Assembly (NCBI GenBank): GCA_023362775.1
Contig: JALMGJ010000012.1
Span: 23,653,001-23,717,000 of the forward strand
Length of the DNA: 64,000 bases
Source of the DNA: Charina bottae
Taxonomy: Eukaryota > Chordata > Lepidosauria > Squamata > Charinaidae
Direction: 5' to 3'
Shown here piece by piece: positions 33,791 to 46,300 of the stretch (the stretch's first letter is position 1; each line of letters opens with the position of its first letter). The translations under genes were made by a program, and so were the position numbers. Under the pieces are notes generated by a model that saw only the letters and a list, made by a program, of their open reading frames with translations, had not been told where the DNA came from and did not search any database.

Positions 33791-36700
33791 TGCCTGAACA
33801 AATGAGACTATCTTTGATATCTAGATTTTCTGGTATTTGTCATCACTTCCCTGTCATATCACATTTCTTGATCTTTCAAAACTTTGGGGCTTCTGAATAT
33901 CTGAACATGTTGTAATTGGAAAACTATGCCATATTACAGTTATTCCTGTACTGATGTTCCTCCACTGAAGAGAATGAGAGCTCTGGTTCCAGAAATATGT
34001 GCAGACAGCACAATCGCTAGTCACCCTGAGGCACGTCTTGGATCTTCCTTCCATTTGTTCATGCTTATTTAATCAACACACTTCCTTTCTGTCTTATGAC
34101 TTCAATATGTTGTTTTTGTGCATGATTTATTCCAGGGATAAACCCCAAATGTCAATCCAATACCGGCCACACAGGTAAATGCTGCTAACTTTATAAATGA
34201 ATAGGAGCTATCTGTGCAATTTATCCAACTGATTAAGTGGCCATTTTTGATGGACACCCCTCTAACCAAGCAGGGAAGAGAAAAGGGGATGGAAGGAATG
34301 TGGGGAGTGGGAGGAAGTCATTAAATGAGAATGAGTATTATTTTACTTACTTCATATTGTGGTAAGCCAAAGCCTGGTTCATCTGGAGAAGCTTCCAGCT
34401 CATTTTGCTGAATGTGTCTCCAGAACTTTGTCCCCCAGATCTGATGCTGCATACTTAAAATCCACCTTGATAACCTTGTATCTGGTTTCCTTTGGTGCTC
34501 TCCTTGGTAAATTGTCTGAGCCATGACCAATTTCCCATTAGTCTTGCTGAGAATTGCCTTCCTTCCATTCAGTTTAAACAGAGTTGTGGCTAATGGCTCA
34601 TTGTTGCTGCAAACCAACCCATGAGTTGCCTGCCTCTCGTCACCAGCCCTACTCTTTTTCATGAACCCGCATGGGCCCATTAAGCTTATGGCTAGAAATG
34701 ATCCTAAAACAAACCTGTAAATGTCAGCCTTTCTGTGGATTAATGAGAGACAAATGTGTTATGTCACAGCCAGATGTGATTGCTAGGGGAGAATGCATAG
34801 TGCAGGTTACATTTAAACAAAAACCCTTGCAAACACTGAGCAGGTAGATTTTGCAGAGCTTTTTATTAAAGCCAATTCCTCATCTTGGTGAGGAAGGCTA
34901 ATCTTAGACACAAATGGAATCATTCAAACTTTAGATTGACTATCAGACTGAAAATTCAAGCTAATATGTTTGGTTGGGCAGAGTTGGATGAATTAGCTTA
35001 TTTCTGATACATGACAGATTCCCATGTCTTCAGTTATAAGCCCACATCTGTCTCCAATTTACATTTAAGCACATTCACTTTCCCTTAACATATGCATTTT
35101 GTATGCCATTTTACCTCATATGCTTGTTTTTGTATGCAGCTTTTCCCAATAGACCCATTTCTGTGGGCAACCTTCCCTAATATACACATTTGCATATGGA
35201 TTTTTTTTTTCAGCCAAGCACTGAATTACAAAATTAGGAGACTCCTGAGCTTCCTTTCAATAAGATTAGAAGGCAACATCTGGCTGCCCCAATGTAGTCC
35301 TTTACAACACAGCTGTCTAGGAAGATCCCATGGTGTGGTATAAAAGTCCTTGATGCAGTAGTCTTGCTACAGGCTAAGAAGATCTTAGGATTGCTCAGTG
35401 TTTAGTGAGAGAGGGTATCTTCAGATTTTTGATGGAAGAAAGTTGAGCTTTGGTTGGAAAGTGTGGGTGTTGGGACTACACATCTGGAGCATAATCAGGT
35501 TGAGGAAGGATGCTCGTGTATTCATTTCCCTGTTACTGATGGTGGGGTGGTGCTTATTATTCAGGAGGTGGGTTTGTTTTGATTCATATTGTTTTATAGA
35601 GGTAGATTCCATAGATTCTGCTGCTAGCCACAGTGATGATAAAAAATGATGAAATGTTCATTGTGAAGTCACAATGAACATCAAGGCATTTGTGCTGTGA
35701 CATCACGGTACAAATGCTGCCTTTCATTCTTGAGTCTCAACATCAAATGCAAGTATGTAAGTCATGGATTTTGTATTGTGGCATCATGATACATATTTTG
35801 TTACTTGTCTCCATTCTGCAGATGCCTATGGTTGATTCCCTCTTCTTGCTTCTAGAGAAGAACAACATGTTGCTATTGACAAGCAAGTATATATCCTCAG
35901 GTTCTGCAGTGTGGTTCCTGGTGATGTCATCGTATGAGTTATTGATTATTATGGCTCCTAGTCAGCAGGATGAAGCTTGGGAAATGCCCCCCTACCCCAG
36001 CTGCCAGCTTAATTCCTATGGTATCACACCAACATTCAGTCCTTGGAAGACTAGGTATAAACTTAAACACTTCCTCATTCTTTATATGCAGTATTGGAAG
36101 TCAACATCATGTAGTTGGCTGGTTAGCTCAAATCAAGATATGAAACATTTCCCCCCCTGATTTGGAGCTCCTACAGGACTGCCATGCTCTTATGAAAGAA
36201 TTCCCTTGCTGTGGTCTTTTCCAAACAAACTGTGTGGGCCCACTTTGTTCCTAGCATAAATAACAACGGCCACAATCCTGCTGTCTAGTTTTATTCCAGC
36301 TTGAGTTCCTTCTCAACTCTCTCTTTCTTCAGTGCTATGTCTTTCATCATTGTCCCTTACCTTAAGTCTAGAAGTAACTCTTCCATTATATGGAGTATGA
36401 CAGCCACCTCTGGCTGTTCCTCTCAATGTGTCCTGAACTCTTAAACTCCTGCTCTCAAGTGCAACAGAGAACCATGTCTCCTTGGTTGCATTAAGACTGC
36501 CACTTGTACATGGAGTAATGGGAGAGGCATTTCTTGTCCTTTTCCCTAGGTAGCAAAATGATTTGGGACAACAGGCAATCTTGACCACTTTCAGTAGCCT
36601 TCACAGAAACATGGGAATTTCTCAGAACTTTTCTTGTCATAGTTTCCATCCTTTGCCCCCCTCATTTATTCAAGTTCTGTTCACCTCCTCCTCCTTCAGA

Positions 36701-38132
36701 GCCCTTCTTCTCATCTTTCCCTATCTTTGCCCCTTTGTTTGGTCACCTCACTCTTCTCTTCATCCATTACATCTCAGGACCTCCATGTCCCCTGTATCTT
36801 TTATGAAGTCCATACCCTTACAAACTAACTTGTCTCCCTTCCCTCAGAGAACTTGGACTTCTAGCTATTTATTATCTGAAGAGCTGGCTCTTCCATGCAG
36901 TAGAATGAAGTAATCAATGTCAGATGGCACCAAGAAGAATAGATGAAGATCAGAATGCTGCAGTAAGATTTTTGAAAGATGTGTTTTTGTTGTTGGTTCA
37001 CTTTTCTTTATTATCCAGGAAAGGAAGAACTGGCAGGGGAGAAGCAGCTGAGCAAAAAGCATATGAAACCCTTCTTTTCTTAAACCTCCTGAAAACCCTT
37101 TTGAAGATCTTGGAGCATTCCAAGGGAAATACTAAAAGAAAAAGAAGGAAAGAAAATATAGAAAAGAGGAAAAATAAGGCAAATAGTCTCACTTTGAACT
37201 TCGCATCGCTCAGAGCAATTGGGAGCAAAAGACAATCTTGTTTTCAAAATAATGCCTTTCTCTGGCAGGTCCCATTTGGTTTTATGCAGTTCGGCCTGTT
37301 GCCATTGCGAATAGCTGGGTTGAACTTCATATGCAATTTCAGAGTTTTGGAATAAGTGTCTCCACCTTCCCGCAGCCTGAAGTTTATTCAGACTCAGAGT
37401 ATATCACACTTGGCAGACTATAGAGTATACCTTTTTTTGTACTTCTGTCCAGTCCAAATCTGCTTTGAGGATAAGGAATGGTAGCAAGAAAGAGCGACAT
37501 ACTCATAAACAACTGTATGTAGTATCTTTCCTACTAGGCTGAGCTATAAAATGAAATGAAGAACTTTATTAATGTCAAAACCTAGCAATATTAAACACTG
37601 GACAGATGCAAATCAAAGAAAATGCTAATACAGTCATGCAATAACTATATCAGAATTGTGTATCACCAGCTTCAATGACTGGATCAGGATATTACAAAAA
37701 CTCCATTGTTGTTTCACATTGGGCTTCATTCCACATTGCTGAACAGAGGTTGGCTACATTACAGATAATGCCTGGATGCCCCTCTGATGGTAGGAGGGAT
37801 GGGAGACATAAAAATCATCTGGACAACCAGGAGATGTTGATAAAGTAGATGAAATAAGCATGTCCCCATAGTGCTTGCAATGAAGGACATGGGTAGCTGT
37901 TTCAGCTCTACCTGACCTGCACGGACATTCCTCCTAGGAATCTTATTATACTGGCCCTCAAGCAAAGCAGATGGCAGTGCATTAAATTGGGCTCGAGACA
38001 AGGCTTTGCAATATATAGGCAATTCCGAAGTAGTAAAATAGGTACCCAGATTCATAGTACTCTCCAAACTCGAATACCTATGGCTATTTTGATTTAGATA
38101 ATTTTACATTTTGAAAACCCATTGTTTTAGAG
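33791..38132. other. 4.3 kb without a recognised gene
   Basis: The longest low-repeat stretch of the window. Frames of 156 codons (35690-36160), 119 (34321-34680, minus), 116 (36563-36913) and 143 (36924-37355) show no domain I recognise. The last is lysine-rich near 37135-37180, as expected from A-rich DNA. A perfect 13-bp-arm inverted repeat lies at 35654-35681. If a host exon or conserved element exists in the window it would most likely be here. Confidence 0.4.
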
Positions 38133-38391
38133 CAGAGCTTTCCAAACTTTTCATGTTGGTGACACACTTTTTAGACATGCATCATTTTGCGACACACTCT
38201 TACAGCAGGGCACAAGGTAGGCACTAGGACCTGCGCGGAATCACAGCAGGTTTGGAGGCAGCCAGGCACAAGGCAGGCACTAGGACCTGCGTGGAATCCT
38301 GGCAGGGCTTGGAGGCAGCAGCAGCCACGACACACCCAGACACTGCAGCCGACACACTAACGTGTCCCGACACACAGTTTGGAAAGCTCTG
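38133..38391 (-). mobile_element. hAT-type MITE, short-array copy
   Basis: The same family as 6379-6856, inverted: starts cagagctttccaaact and ends agtttggaaagctctg. Perfect 8-bp duplications ttttagag are at 38125-38132 and 38392-38399. It contains roughly two partial units of the 61-bp repeat instead of about five. Confidence 0.92.
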
Positions 38392-38539
38392 TTTTAGAGT
38401 CTCTCTAGCTTGTTCAGATCGCAATGATAACCAGAGCTTTGGTGAAAGACGGTGTCAGCAGTTGGTCAAATGAAGCTTTCTTTCAGACCTATTGATATTT
38501 AGGTATATTTTATGTCCATTGAAAAGTTATCAATTATTT

Positions 38540-39830
38540 CTAAATTTGCAGAGGTCCATATGCATTAGGGCTGTGCAAAGCTTTGGAGTGATGTTTGTTT
38601 CTCCAGTGTTGCAAGTGAAGCATCCTTTGAAATTGCTTTGGGCCCCAACTGCTTCTCAAAAGTGAAGCAAAGCTGCCACGTTGCTTTGCTTCACATCTTC
38701 TTTCACTTCCAGGAATTACAAAAAGCCTCTGTAGACATGCAGATCCACCCTTTGGGCACTTCCAGTGAATTACTGGAAAATACCAAAAAGGCTTTTGTGC
38801 ATGCAAATCTTAAGCAAATACGTATTTGTCCTCTTTTCATGGTGATGCTTTTCTTCTCTCTTTTGATAATGTGCAAATGTTCATTTGATATAGGTTGGGC
38901 ACAATTTTGCCTCGGCAGTAAGAACTAGATTGTTGGGAATTGGGAAGGAAAGGACCATGTTCAGTTATGCCTCTTCCACCTGAAGAACATTTTAATCACA
39001 CTTGATCTGACACTTGCACTCTTTTTCTGATCAGCTGAATAATTAATCCATGTCTTTTTATTCTGTCTTTCGGTCAGTGCTGATTCATTCTTAATCTTTC
39101 AGGAGTCCACCAAACATCTAAAAATAGGATATACTGATTTCAGCTGATGGATCAGAAGATTGATCTCTTATATAAGGCAGACTCTGAAACCCTGGGGGAT
39201 TTAAGTGAACACCAGAGGACCAAGCTTGTCTTCCATCAAATGAGAGCATGTTAACTCTGCTCCTTCCCCCCCCCCTCATGAAATTAAAATTTCACCCACT
39301 TTGGTCTACGAGCAATTTACATGCCTGAACCTTTGTACAGATGACAGCTTTGAAATGCAAATGGGATAGGAATGGGTATAAGGGTAAGAAAAGTAAATGT
39401 GTTTGCTCAGTTACAGGGAGGAAAATATTGCTGGCCACAATATTCTTTTAAAGCATTTAAATAGGATTTATCTCCGGTGTCCAATTAAAATACCCTTTCA
39501 TCAACCAGCCAAAGTGAAGTAAATGAGGTCTACGTCACGTGTGTGTTTAATTTTTAGCCATTGTGACTGAAGGAGCAAAAGAAAAACTTCTTTCCTGCGT
39601 GTTCATTTAGAAACAAAATTGATTTTGTATTTGTGCTATTGGATAAGCAGTAATGTCAATTCCTTCTTAGAGGTGAACTTAATTTGGGGTAATTTTATGG
39701 ACATAGATGTGCAGAGGCAAAAGCAGCATTATGCCATTGCAATGCAAAATTTGGCCCTTTTGTGTGTGTATATGTGTGTGTGCGCAATGCCACAACACAC
39801 AGGCAAAAAAGGTGGAGCTTGCACCAGGCC
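38540..39830. other. No gene recognised
   Basis: gggctgtgcaaagctttgg (38567) is a squamate repeat-like start, perhaps a MITE extending to about 38830 (cgttgctttgcttcac inverted motifs). Nothing supported beyond that. Confidence 0.35.
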
Positions 39831-39846
39831 AGCATAATAATACTTT

Positions 39847-40081
39847 GGCTGTTGTGGGTCTTCCGGGCTGTGTGGCTGTGTTCTGGAAGTTGTGGTTCCT
39901 AACGTTTCGCCAGCATCTGTGGCCGGCATCTTCAGAGGGCAGGAGCACTGTCCTGCCTTCTGAAGATGCCAGCCACAGATGCTGGCGAAACGTTAGGAAC
40001 CACAACTTCCAGAACACAGCCACACAGCCCGGAAGACCCACAACAGCCATCGAACTCCGGCCGTGAAAGCCTTCGACAATA
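39847..40081. mobile_element. Penelope-derived palindrome with hammerhead-like cores
   Basis: Two 98-bp arms (39847-39944 and 39951-40048) are inverted complements with 2 mismatches around a 6-bp centre. The right arm is followed by a 33-bp terminal extension (ends ccttcgacaata). A 14-bp duplication with one mismatch (cataataatRcttt) lies at 39833-39846 and 40082-40095. Each arm holds ctgaagatgcc ... ggcgaaacgt, matching the hammerhead core pattern CUGANGA-stem-GAAAC (right arm 39960-39994; left arm on the minus strand). The layout of inverted terminal repeats plus extension parallels the PLE at 48542-51191, so I read it as a PLE copy with no coding region. The 143-codon frame across it is an artefact. 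Confidence 0.75.
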
Positions 40082-40244
40082 CATAATAATGCTTTATTCA
40101 TTGTATCCATGTAGTTTACTTGGTAGCAACTTATAACTGGTTTGCCCCTATCTTCATATGGGATGTTTTTTCAACCTCTTAGTCTACTTTACAGCCTTGG
40201 TATTCCCTGGAGGTTTCCTATTCAAGCATGGCCCAGATTAAATA

Positions 40245-40552
40245 AACGTTACCCCTGCACATTTGTGCAGTCGTGTCCGACTCTAGGGGCCGGTGCTCAT
40301 CTCCGTTTGTTAGCCAAAGAGCCAGCGTTGTTTGAAAACGCTTCCGCAGTCATGTGACACTGGTACCTTCCCACCGAAGTGGTACCTATTTATCTACTTG
40401 CATTTGCATGCTTTTGAATTGCTAGGTTGGCAAGAGCTGTGGCGAGTGTGGGAGCTCACTCCATCACGCGGGGCTAGGGATTCGAACATCTGAACTTGCG
40501 ATCTTCAGATCGACAAGCCTGGTGTCTTACCCACTGAGCCACCACGCCCCTA
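40245..40552 (-). mobile_element. tRNA-derived SINE, family A
   Basis: Antisense copy: tail side cccctgcacatttgtgcagtcgtgtccg at the left, head complement ccactgagccaccacgcccc at the right. A part of the body near 40345-40370 is deleted relative to other copies. No clear duplication. Confidence 0.8.
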
Positions 40553-40559
40553 TTAGACC

Positions 40560-41368
40560 TTCTTAATTTCCAGCCAGATGCCATCAACCAGGTGGTATCA
40601 CCTGCTGAGACCCTCATTGATGTACAGCAACATTATTTGACCTTAGATGTACACCCAGGGTTGAAAGGAAAGAGCTATACCAACACAAATAATGTAGAAA
40701 GAACCTACAATGTTTTGAGCTCACTAAAGATAGGGATTCTTTTGGAAATTAATATAAGAAGAAATCCACACACAACTTAGAGTTAGCTTCAGCTGCCAGG
40801 TAATGTTTGTGTATGGTTACTTTTTCATAAGGTCTCTTCTAATTGCTGTTATTCCAGAATAAGTGTCAGATCCAGTCTATGGAATCTAGCGCCATAGGAA
40901 ATATTGGGTTTCCAATAATGCTCACTGGTGCTCAATTATGCACAGTTTGTTAAATGCCTGAAAGCTTTCAGCAAAAAAAAAAAAGTCCATTTGGAATACA
41001 TAGAAATGGAGCAAAACCGTTTCCTTTTTTCACATTCTGGAGTCTGTGTATATGGGGATACTCTTTTCAGGCTGGTAGGCACTGCATTTATTTCTTCAGA
41101 ATGTCCAATGCATTCTGCATGACATAACATTGTTCAGACAGATTTTGAAGGAAAAGAAGGTGGCTCCCACGGAAAATCCTGAGGGTCTTAAAACCTGTCA
41201 TTATTACATCCCCAAAACTGCTGACATAGGGCTATGAATATGGCTTTAAAAATGAGTGTTTGGATGAATTTTGCTCAGTACAAAACTAGCATTTGAGATT
41301 TCAGTAGGTTTCTATATGGGGTATATGAAGATTTTATTCAAAAGTCATTTGATTAGATCTGCCATCTA
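40560..41368. other. No gene recognised
   Basis: No recognisable ORF or repeat. Confidence 0.4.
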
Positions 41369-41369
41369 A

Positions 41370-41620
41370 ATAAAATCTTCAAACTCAATTATTGAATTGA
41401 TTTGGTAGGTCAAATCAAATCAAGTACCTTCAAATTGATTTGAAGATTTAATGAACTTTTATGCATGTGTGTGTTCACATTTATCCAATCAGATAAAATC
41501 TTTAGATTGGACTGATTAATTTGATTGACACAGTTTGCAATGTGAATCAAATGGATTCAACTCTTTGAAATGATCCACAAATTCAAGCTGAATCAACTCA
41601 AATTTAAATCATGGTCTAGC
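41370..41620. repeat. Dispersed repeat rich in GATTYRAATC-like palindromes
   Basis: caaatcaaatcaagtaccttcaaattgatttgaag and later gattaatttgattgacac resemble 12720-12960 in word content. Probably an old MITE. Confidence 0.35.
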
Positions 41621-42090
41621 ATGAATAGAAAATTAATATCCCATTCATTCATGTTACAACCAAGGGATAATGCCTTAATCAGTTTGCAGTTGTTGTTGTT
41701 GTTGTTGTTTTTAAATAATTGTGCAGATGAACACATTAACTAAAATATTTGCAATCTCCTTTGAGTAGCTGGAAAGAAGACCTGATCAGCTCACTGTATT
41801 CTCAAGCTTTTCAGGACTGGGCATTTGTGAAGACAGCCACAGGTTAGTTTCAAGCTGGTTTTAAAGAATTTAGGAGTGGAAATAATGACAATCAGGAATG
41901 TGCTTTATGGGGAAAAAGTGAAATTAAAAATTAAACAGTTGACATTACACTGAATTGCTGTAGCACAGTTATCATAGTATTTGCAAAATACTTTTATCTG
42001 GTTAATTATAATGTTACCTAGCTTATTAAAAGGTTCTGGTGTCTTAGAAGCTCTGGCTATTTAAGATAAAGGACTATGGACCAGCCTTTA

Positions 42091-42414
42091 AAAAGGTTCC
42101 TCCCGCACATTTGTGCAGTCATGTACGACTCTAGGGGCTGGTGCTCATCTCCGTTTCTTAGCCAAAGAGCCAGCGTTGTCTGAAGACACTTCCGCGGTCA
42201 TGTGGCTGGCATGACACACGTGGAACGCTGTTACCTACCCACCGAAGTGGTACCTATTAATCTACTTGCATTTGCATGCTTTCGAATTGCTAGGTTGGCA
42301 AGAGCTGGGGCTAGTGCGGGAGCTCACTCCGTCTCGCGGGACTAGGGATTTGAACCTCCGATCTTCCAATCGACAAGCCTGGAATCTTACCCACTGAGCC
42401 ACCACGCCCCTGAA
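42091..42414 (-). mobile_element. tRNA-derived SINE, family A
   Basis: Antisense copy. A 15-bp duplication with one mismatch (atggRccagccttta) is at 42076-42090 and 42415-42429. Ends with the head complement gagccaccacgcccc. Confidence 0.87.
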
Positions 42415-42429
42415 ATGGGCCAGCCTTTA

Positions 42430-43017
42430 GGATGATACATTTATTTCCAATAATAAATACCTTATTTTTCTGCTGATAATTATTCACAATATTTCACTCA
42501 TAAACAATTTCTTACTTGAAGGCTTGGGTTGCATATCAGTACGGAATATATGACATTTCTCATGATCTATGCCTCCAACCACCCCATCTGAATTCTGGAA
42601 TTTAAATTAACATACGTATATTGCCAGGATTCCCAGTGGTGGCTTTTGAGACCAAAAGCACCTCAAAGAAGACTTATGGGTCAGGCTCTGGGCACAGGTC
42701 AGACATCAGTGTTGAGAGGAAGAATTTACGAATGCTTTGAGGCAGAATGCTTGTACCACATGTGTTGTGCTGCAACAACACAATGAGGAAGGACCTTGCA
42801 GATCAATTTGGACCATTGGCATCAGTGACAAAGGTTCTAGATACCACCAAGATCATCATGTATAATATTGTCATGTCAAGGCAAACACTCAGAACCTGGA
42901 ACTCCAAGCTGTTGGGAAGCTTATATCCCTTGAAAACGTGGGATTTTCCCCACCAATATTTCCACAGACTCCTATATCTTCATTGCTGTCCAGACAATGA
43001 GCTAGAGGAAATTTAGG
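42430..43017. other. No gene recognised
   Basis: Unique-looking sequence before the gypsy element; its 89-codon frame (42747-43016) has no recognisable motif. Confidence 0.4.
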
Positions 43018-43022
43018 GAGAG

Positions 43023-43345
43023 TGTAACATTTGCAGAACTCAGGCTTAGAATCAACAATCTCACACCATACTAGTGGAAAACTGTTTTACTATAAGTTAC
43101 TACAATTACAAAAAGAAAGTTGCTACTGACCAAAAGCGCGCGCAACAGACACTGATATATGGCCCCATATCCCACCCCCCTGTTCTGCCAGTCAGATGGT
43201 ACTTCTGGTTCTTCAGACAAAGCTGACACCACCATTGGTAGACAGCAGTCTCACGTATGCCGGCACGGCCTCTTTCCCTGTTAACTCTTTCCATGTCATT
43301 ATCTCCGATACGAAACCCAGAAGCTTTGAATTGGAGACCATGACA
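43023..43345 (-). repeat. 3' LTR of the gypsy element
   Basis: Plus-strand ends are tgtaaca and catgaca, i.e. TG...CA. Relative to the 5' LTR the polyadenylation signal reads AGTAAA instead of AATAAA (plus strand tttact at about 43085). The purine tract just inside the element is weak (agatggggcgc). Confidence 0.93.
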
Positions 43346-43395
43346 TAGCGCCCCATCTGAAAAAGATAAATAGAAAATTAAGCATGGAGAAATAA

Positions 43396-46300
43396 CTATG
43401 CAGGTTTAAGTGGGTACTTCTTGTGGAAATGGGAAATGAGTTTTGAAGCACGGATACTGGACAGAGGAAGCCATTCAGGATCAGGAAAGTCTTTCCAAGA
43501 AACCAAGTACTGGAGGTGGTTCCTGTATATTCTGGAATCCAGGATCTGGTCAATCTCAAAATGTTCATCCCCATCGACCAGGATAGGCATAGGGGAGCGC
43601 GTGTCAGGATGCCAGATTGTAGAAGGCGTATGTGGCTTTAAAAGGCTGCAGTGGAATACAGGATGAAGACGACGAAGATATTTAGGCAACTGCAAACGGA
43701 CAGTCACAGGGTTTATAACAGCGACAACAGGAAAAGGACCCAGGGATTTGGCAGATAACTTTTTAGAAGGTCGAGTAGTGTTTAAGAACTTGGTGGATAG
43801 ATAGACAAGGTCACCAGGCTTTATGTTCCATTGAGGTTTCCGTGTGTGGTCAGCAAAACGCTTGTAAGTTTGTTGTGCTTGTTTGAGTGATTCGAGAATA
43901 ATAGGCCAAGAGGAAGCGACAAAATCACTCCAGTCTTGTGGGGAGTGGGTGGCGGGTACATCGAGGTGGAGATCTGGAATACGAACAAAATCATGGCCAT
44001 GCACTACTTTGAAAGGCGATAATCCAGTAGAAGAGTGCACTGCATTATTGTAAGCAGCTTCAGCAAAAGGGAGTAACTCCACCCAGTTATCTTGTTGATA
44101 ATTGAGGTAACAGCGGAGGTATTGCTCAAGAGTCGCCTGGACCCATTCAGATGCTCCGTCGGTCTCCGGATGGTTCGCCGAGCTGAGAGAGTGGGTAGTA
44201 CCCAATAGTTGTAGGAACGCTTTCCAAAATTTAGCGGTAAATTGAGAACCACGATCCGAGATTATATGCAAGGGACAGCCATGAGCACGGTAGATGTGTT
44301 GGAGAAAGAGTTTAGCTAAACGCTTAGCAGAAGGGATCTTCTTACATGGGATAAAATGGGCTTGTTTGGAGAACAAATCAATTACAGGCAGCGGTGTAGG
44401 AGGTTTTGCAGCTTGTCTGCAAGTGGTGACAGTGAGACCCAACTGAGTTTTTGAAAAAATAGTGTCCAATACTTCTTCCCGTTGGCTTTCATGCTGAGGC
44501 ATGCGGGACAAGGCATCAGCCATGAAGTTGCGTTTACCAGCAAAGAAATGGAGAGTAAATTGAAATCTGCTGAAAAATTGGGCCCAGCGAAGCTGTTTGG
44601 CATTCAAACGTTGAGGTGTTTGTAGGACTTGTAGGTTTTTATGATCGGTCCACACCTCGAAAGGGTGTTTAGCACCTTCCAAGAGGTGTCTCCAAGTAGT
44701 CAGGGCCGCCTTTACAGCATACGCTTCTTTTTCCCAAACATGCCAACGGCGTTCAGCGTCACTAATTTTTTTAGACAAGTAGGCACAAGGTTGTAAAACA
44801 TCCTGGGCGTTCTTCTGGAACAATACGGCTCCAATGGCCACGTCCAAGGCGTCAGTATGGACCACAAATGGGACGTCTGGATCCGGATGTTTCAGTACAG
44901 GGTAAGCTGTGAACAGCTTCTTCAAGTTGTCAAAAGCAGTTTGACAGTCAGACGTCCACGTGAGCTTAGCTCCAGGTTGAGGTGTCTTTTTGGACTCTCC
45001 TTTCCCTTTTGTTCTGAGCAAGTCGGTTAGTGGCAACGCAATTTGCGCAAACTGGTTAATGAACTGTCTGTAGTAGTTCGCGTAGCTGAGGAAACTCTGG
45101 AGCTGCTTCCGTGTACGGGGCGGTTCCCAGGCCAAGACATCCTGGACTTTGGCAGGGTCCATTCCGATTCCCTGAGTGGAAATCCTATAACCCAGGTAGT
45201 CCAGTTCTGTCTTGTGGAACTCACATTTAGACAGCTTGGCATACAATTTAGCTTCCCTGAGCTTTTGAAGGACTTTTTTCACCAAAATTAAATGTTCTGT
45301 TTCATTTTGGCTATAGATCAATATGTCATCCAGATAGACCAGCACCCCTTTGTATAGAAACTCGTGGAGTACTTCGTTTATGTGCTGCATGAATACTCCA
45401 GGGGCTCCAGCCAAGCCAAATGGGAGGACTTTGTACTGGTAGGACCCCAAGGGGCAATTAAACGCTGTCTTCCACTCATCCCCAGGCTTGATGCGAATTC
45501 TGAAATAAGCTTCTCTTAAATCAAGTTTGGTAAATATTTTCCCTTTGGATAGGTGGGAGAGCATGTCCTGAATTAGAGGCAGGGGGTATTTGTTTGTGGT
45601 GAATATTGCATTCAATTGTCTGTAATCAGTGCAAAGGCGGAGAGTGCCGTCCTTCTTTGCGCGGAACAATACAGGGGCCGCCATGGGTGAATTTGCTGGC
45701 TCAATAAATCCACATGCGAAGTTCTTATCAATAAACTCCCTTAACACCTCCTTCTCCTTTTGAGACATTGCATACATTTTCGGTTTTGGCAGAGGGGCAT
45801 TTGGATCAATGTTGATAGAGCAGTCAGTGGTTTGATTCTCTGCTAGTTGTTCCGCATCCTGCTTGCTGAACACATCTGTAAAACCTTGATATCTCTGTGG
45901 AATGCTACCCTCTTGTTTTTCTTCTGCTGGCAGGGCTTCGCATTCCACCATAACTCCCACTCCATTCTCCGCAGGTGGAGGCTCCAGGGGGCCCTGCGGG
46001 GTATACGTGCCGTCTGCAAGCACCAACCTCTCTGAGCTCCAGTCAATTATGGGGTTGGCACTTCTTAGCCATTGTAATCCCAAAATGATAGAATAATGAG
46101 CAATGGGAGCTGTTATAAAAGTCAAAGTCTCTTTATGATCTCCAATTGTCATGCTAACAGGTTCAGTGCAATGTTCCACAGCTCCTCCCTTAGCCTCTGA
46201 TCCATCCAATTGCGTTAATATTATTGGGCACTTCAGCCTTTGCATCTTTAAAGATAAGCCTGTGACAATGGCTGGGTGAATTAAATTCTTTGTGCAACCT

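Noticed and set aside
35690..36160. 156-codon frame as a host exon
   Set aside because: No recognisable domain and no supporting splice or codon pattern that I can see; kept as unassigned.
39679..40110. 143- and 119-codon frames across 39.7-40.1 kb
   Set aside because: They are mirror readings of the palindrome, so both strands are open for the same reason.
43106..43294. 62-codon frame repeated at 43106 and 47923 as a paired gene
   Set aside because: Both are the same U3 region of the two LTRs.
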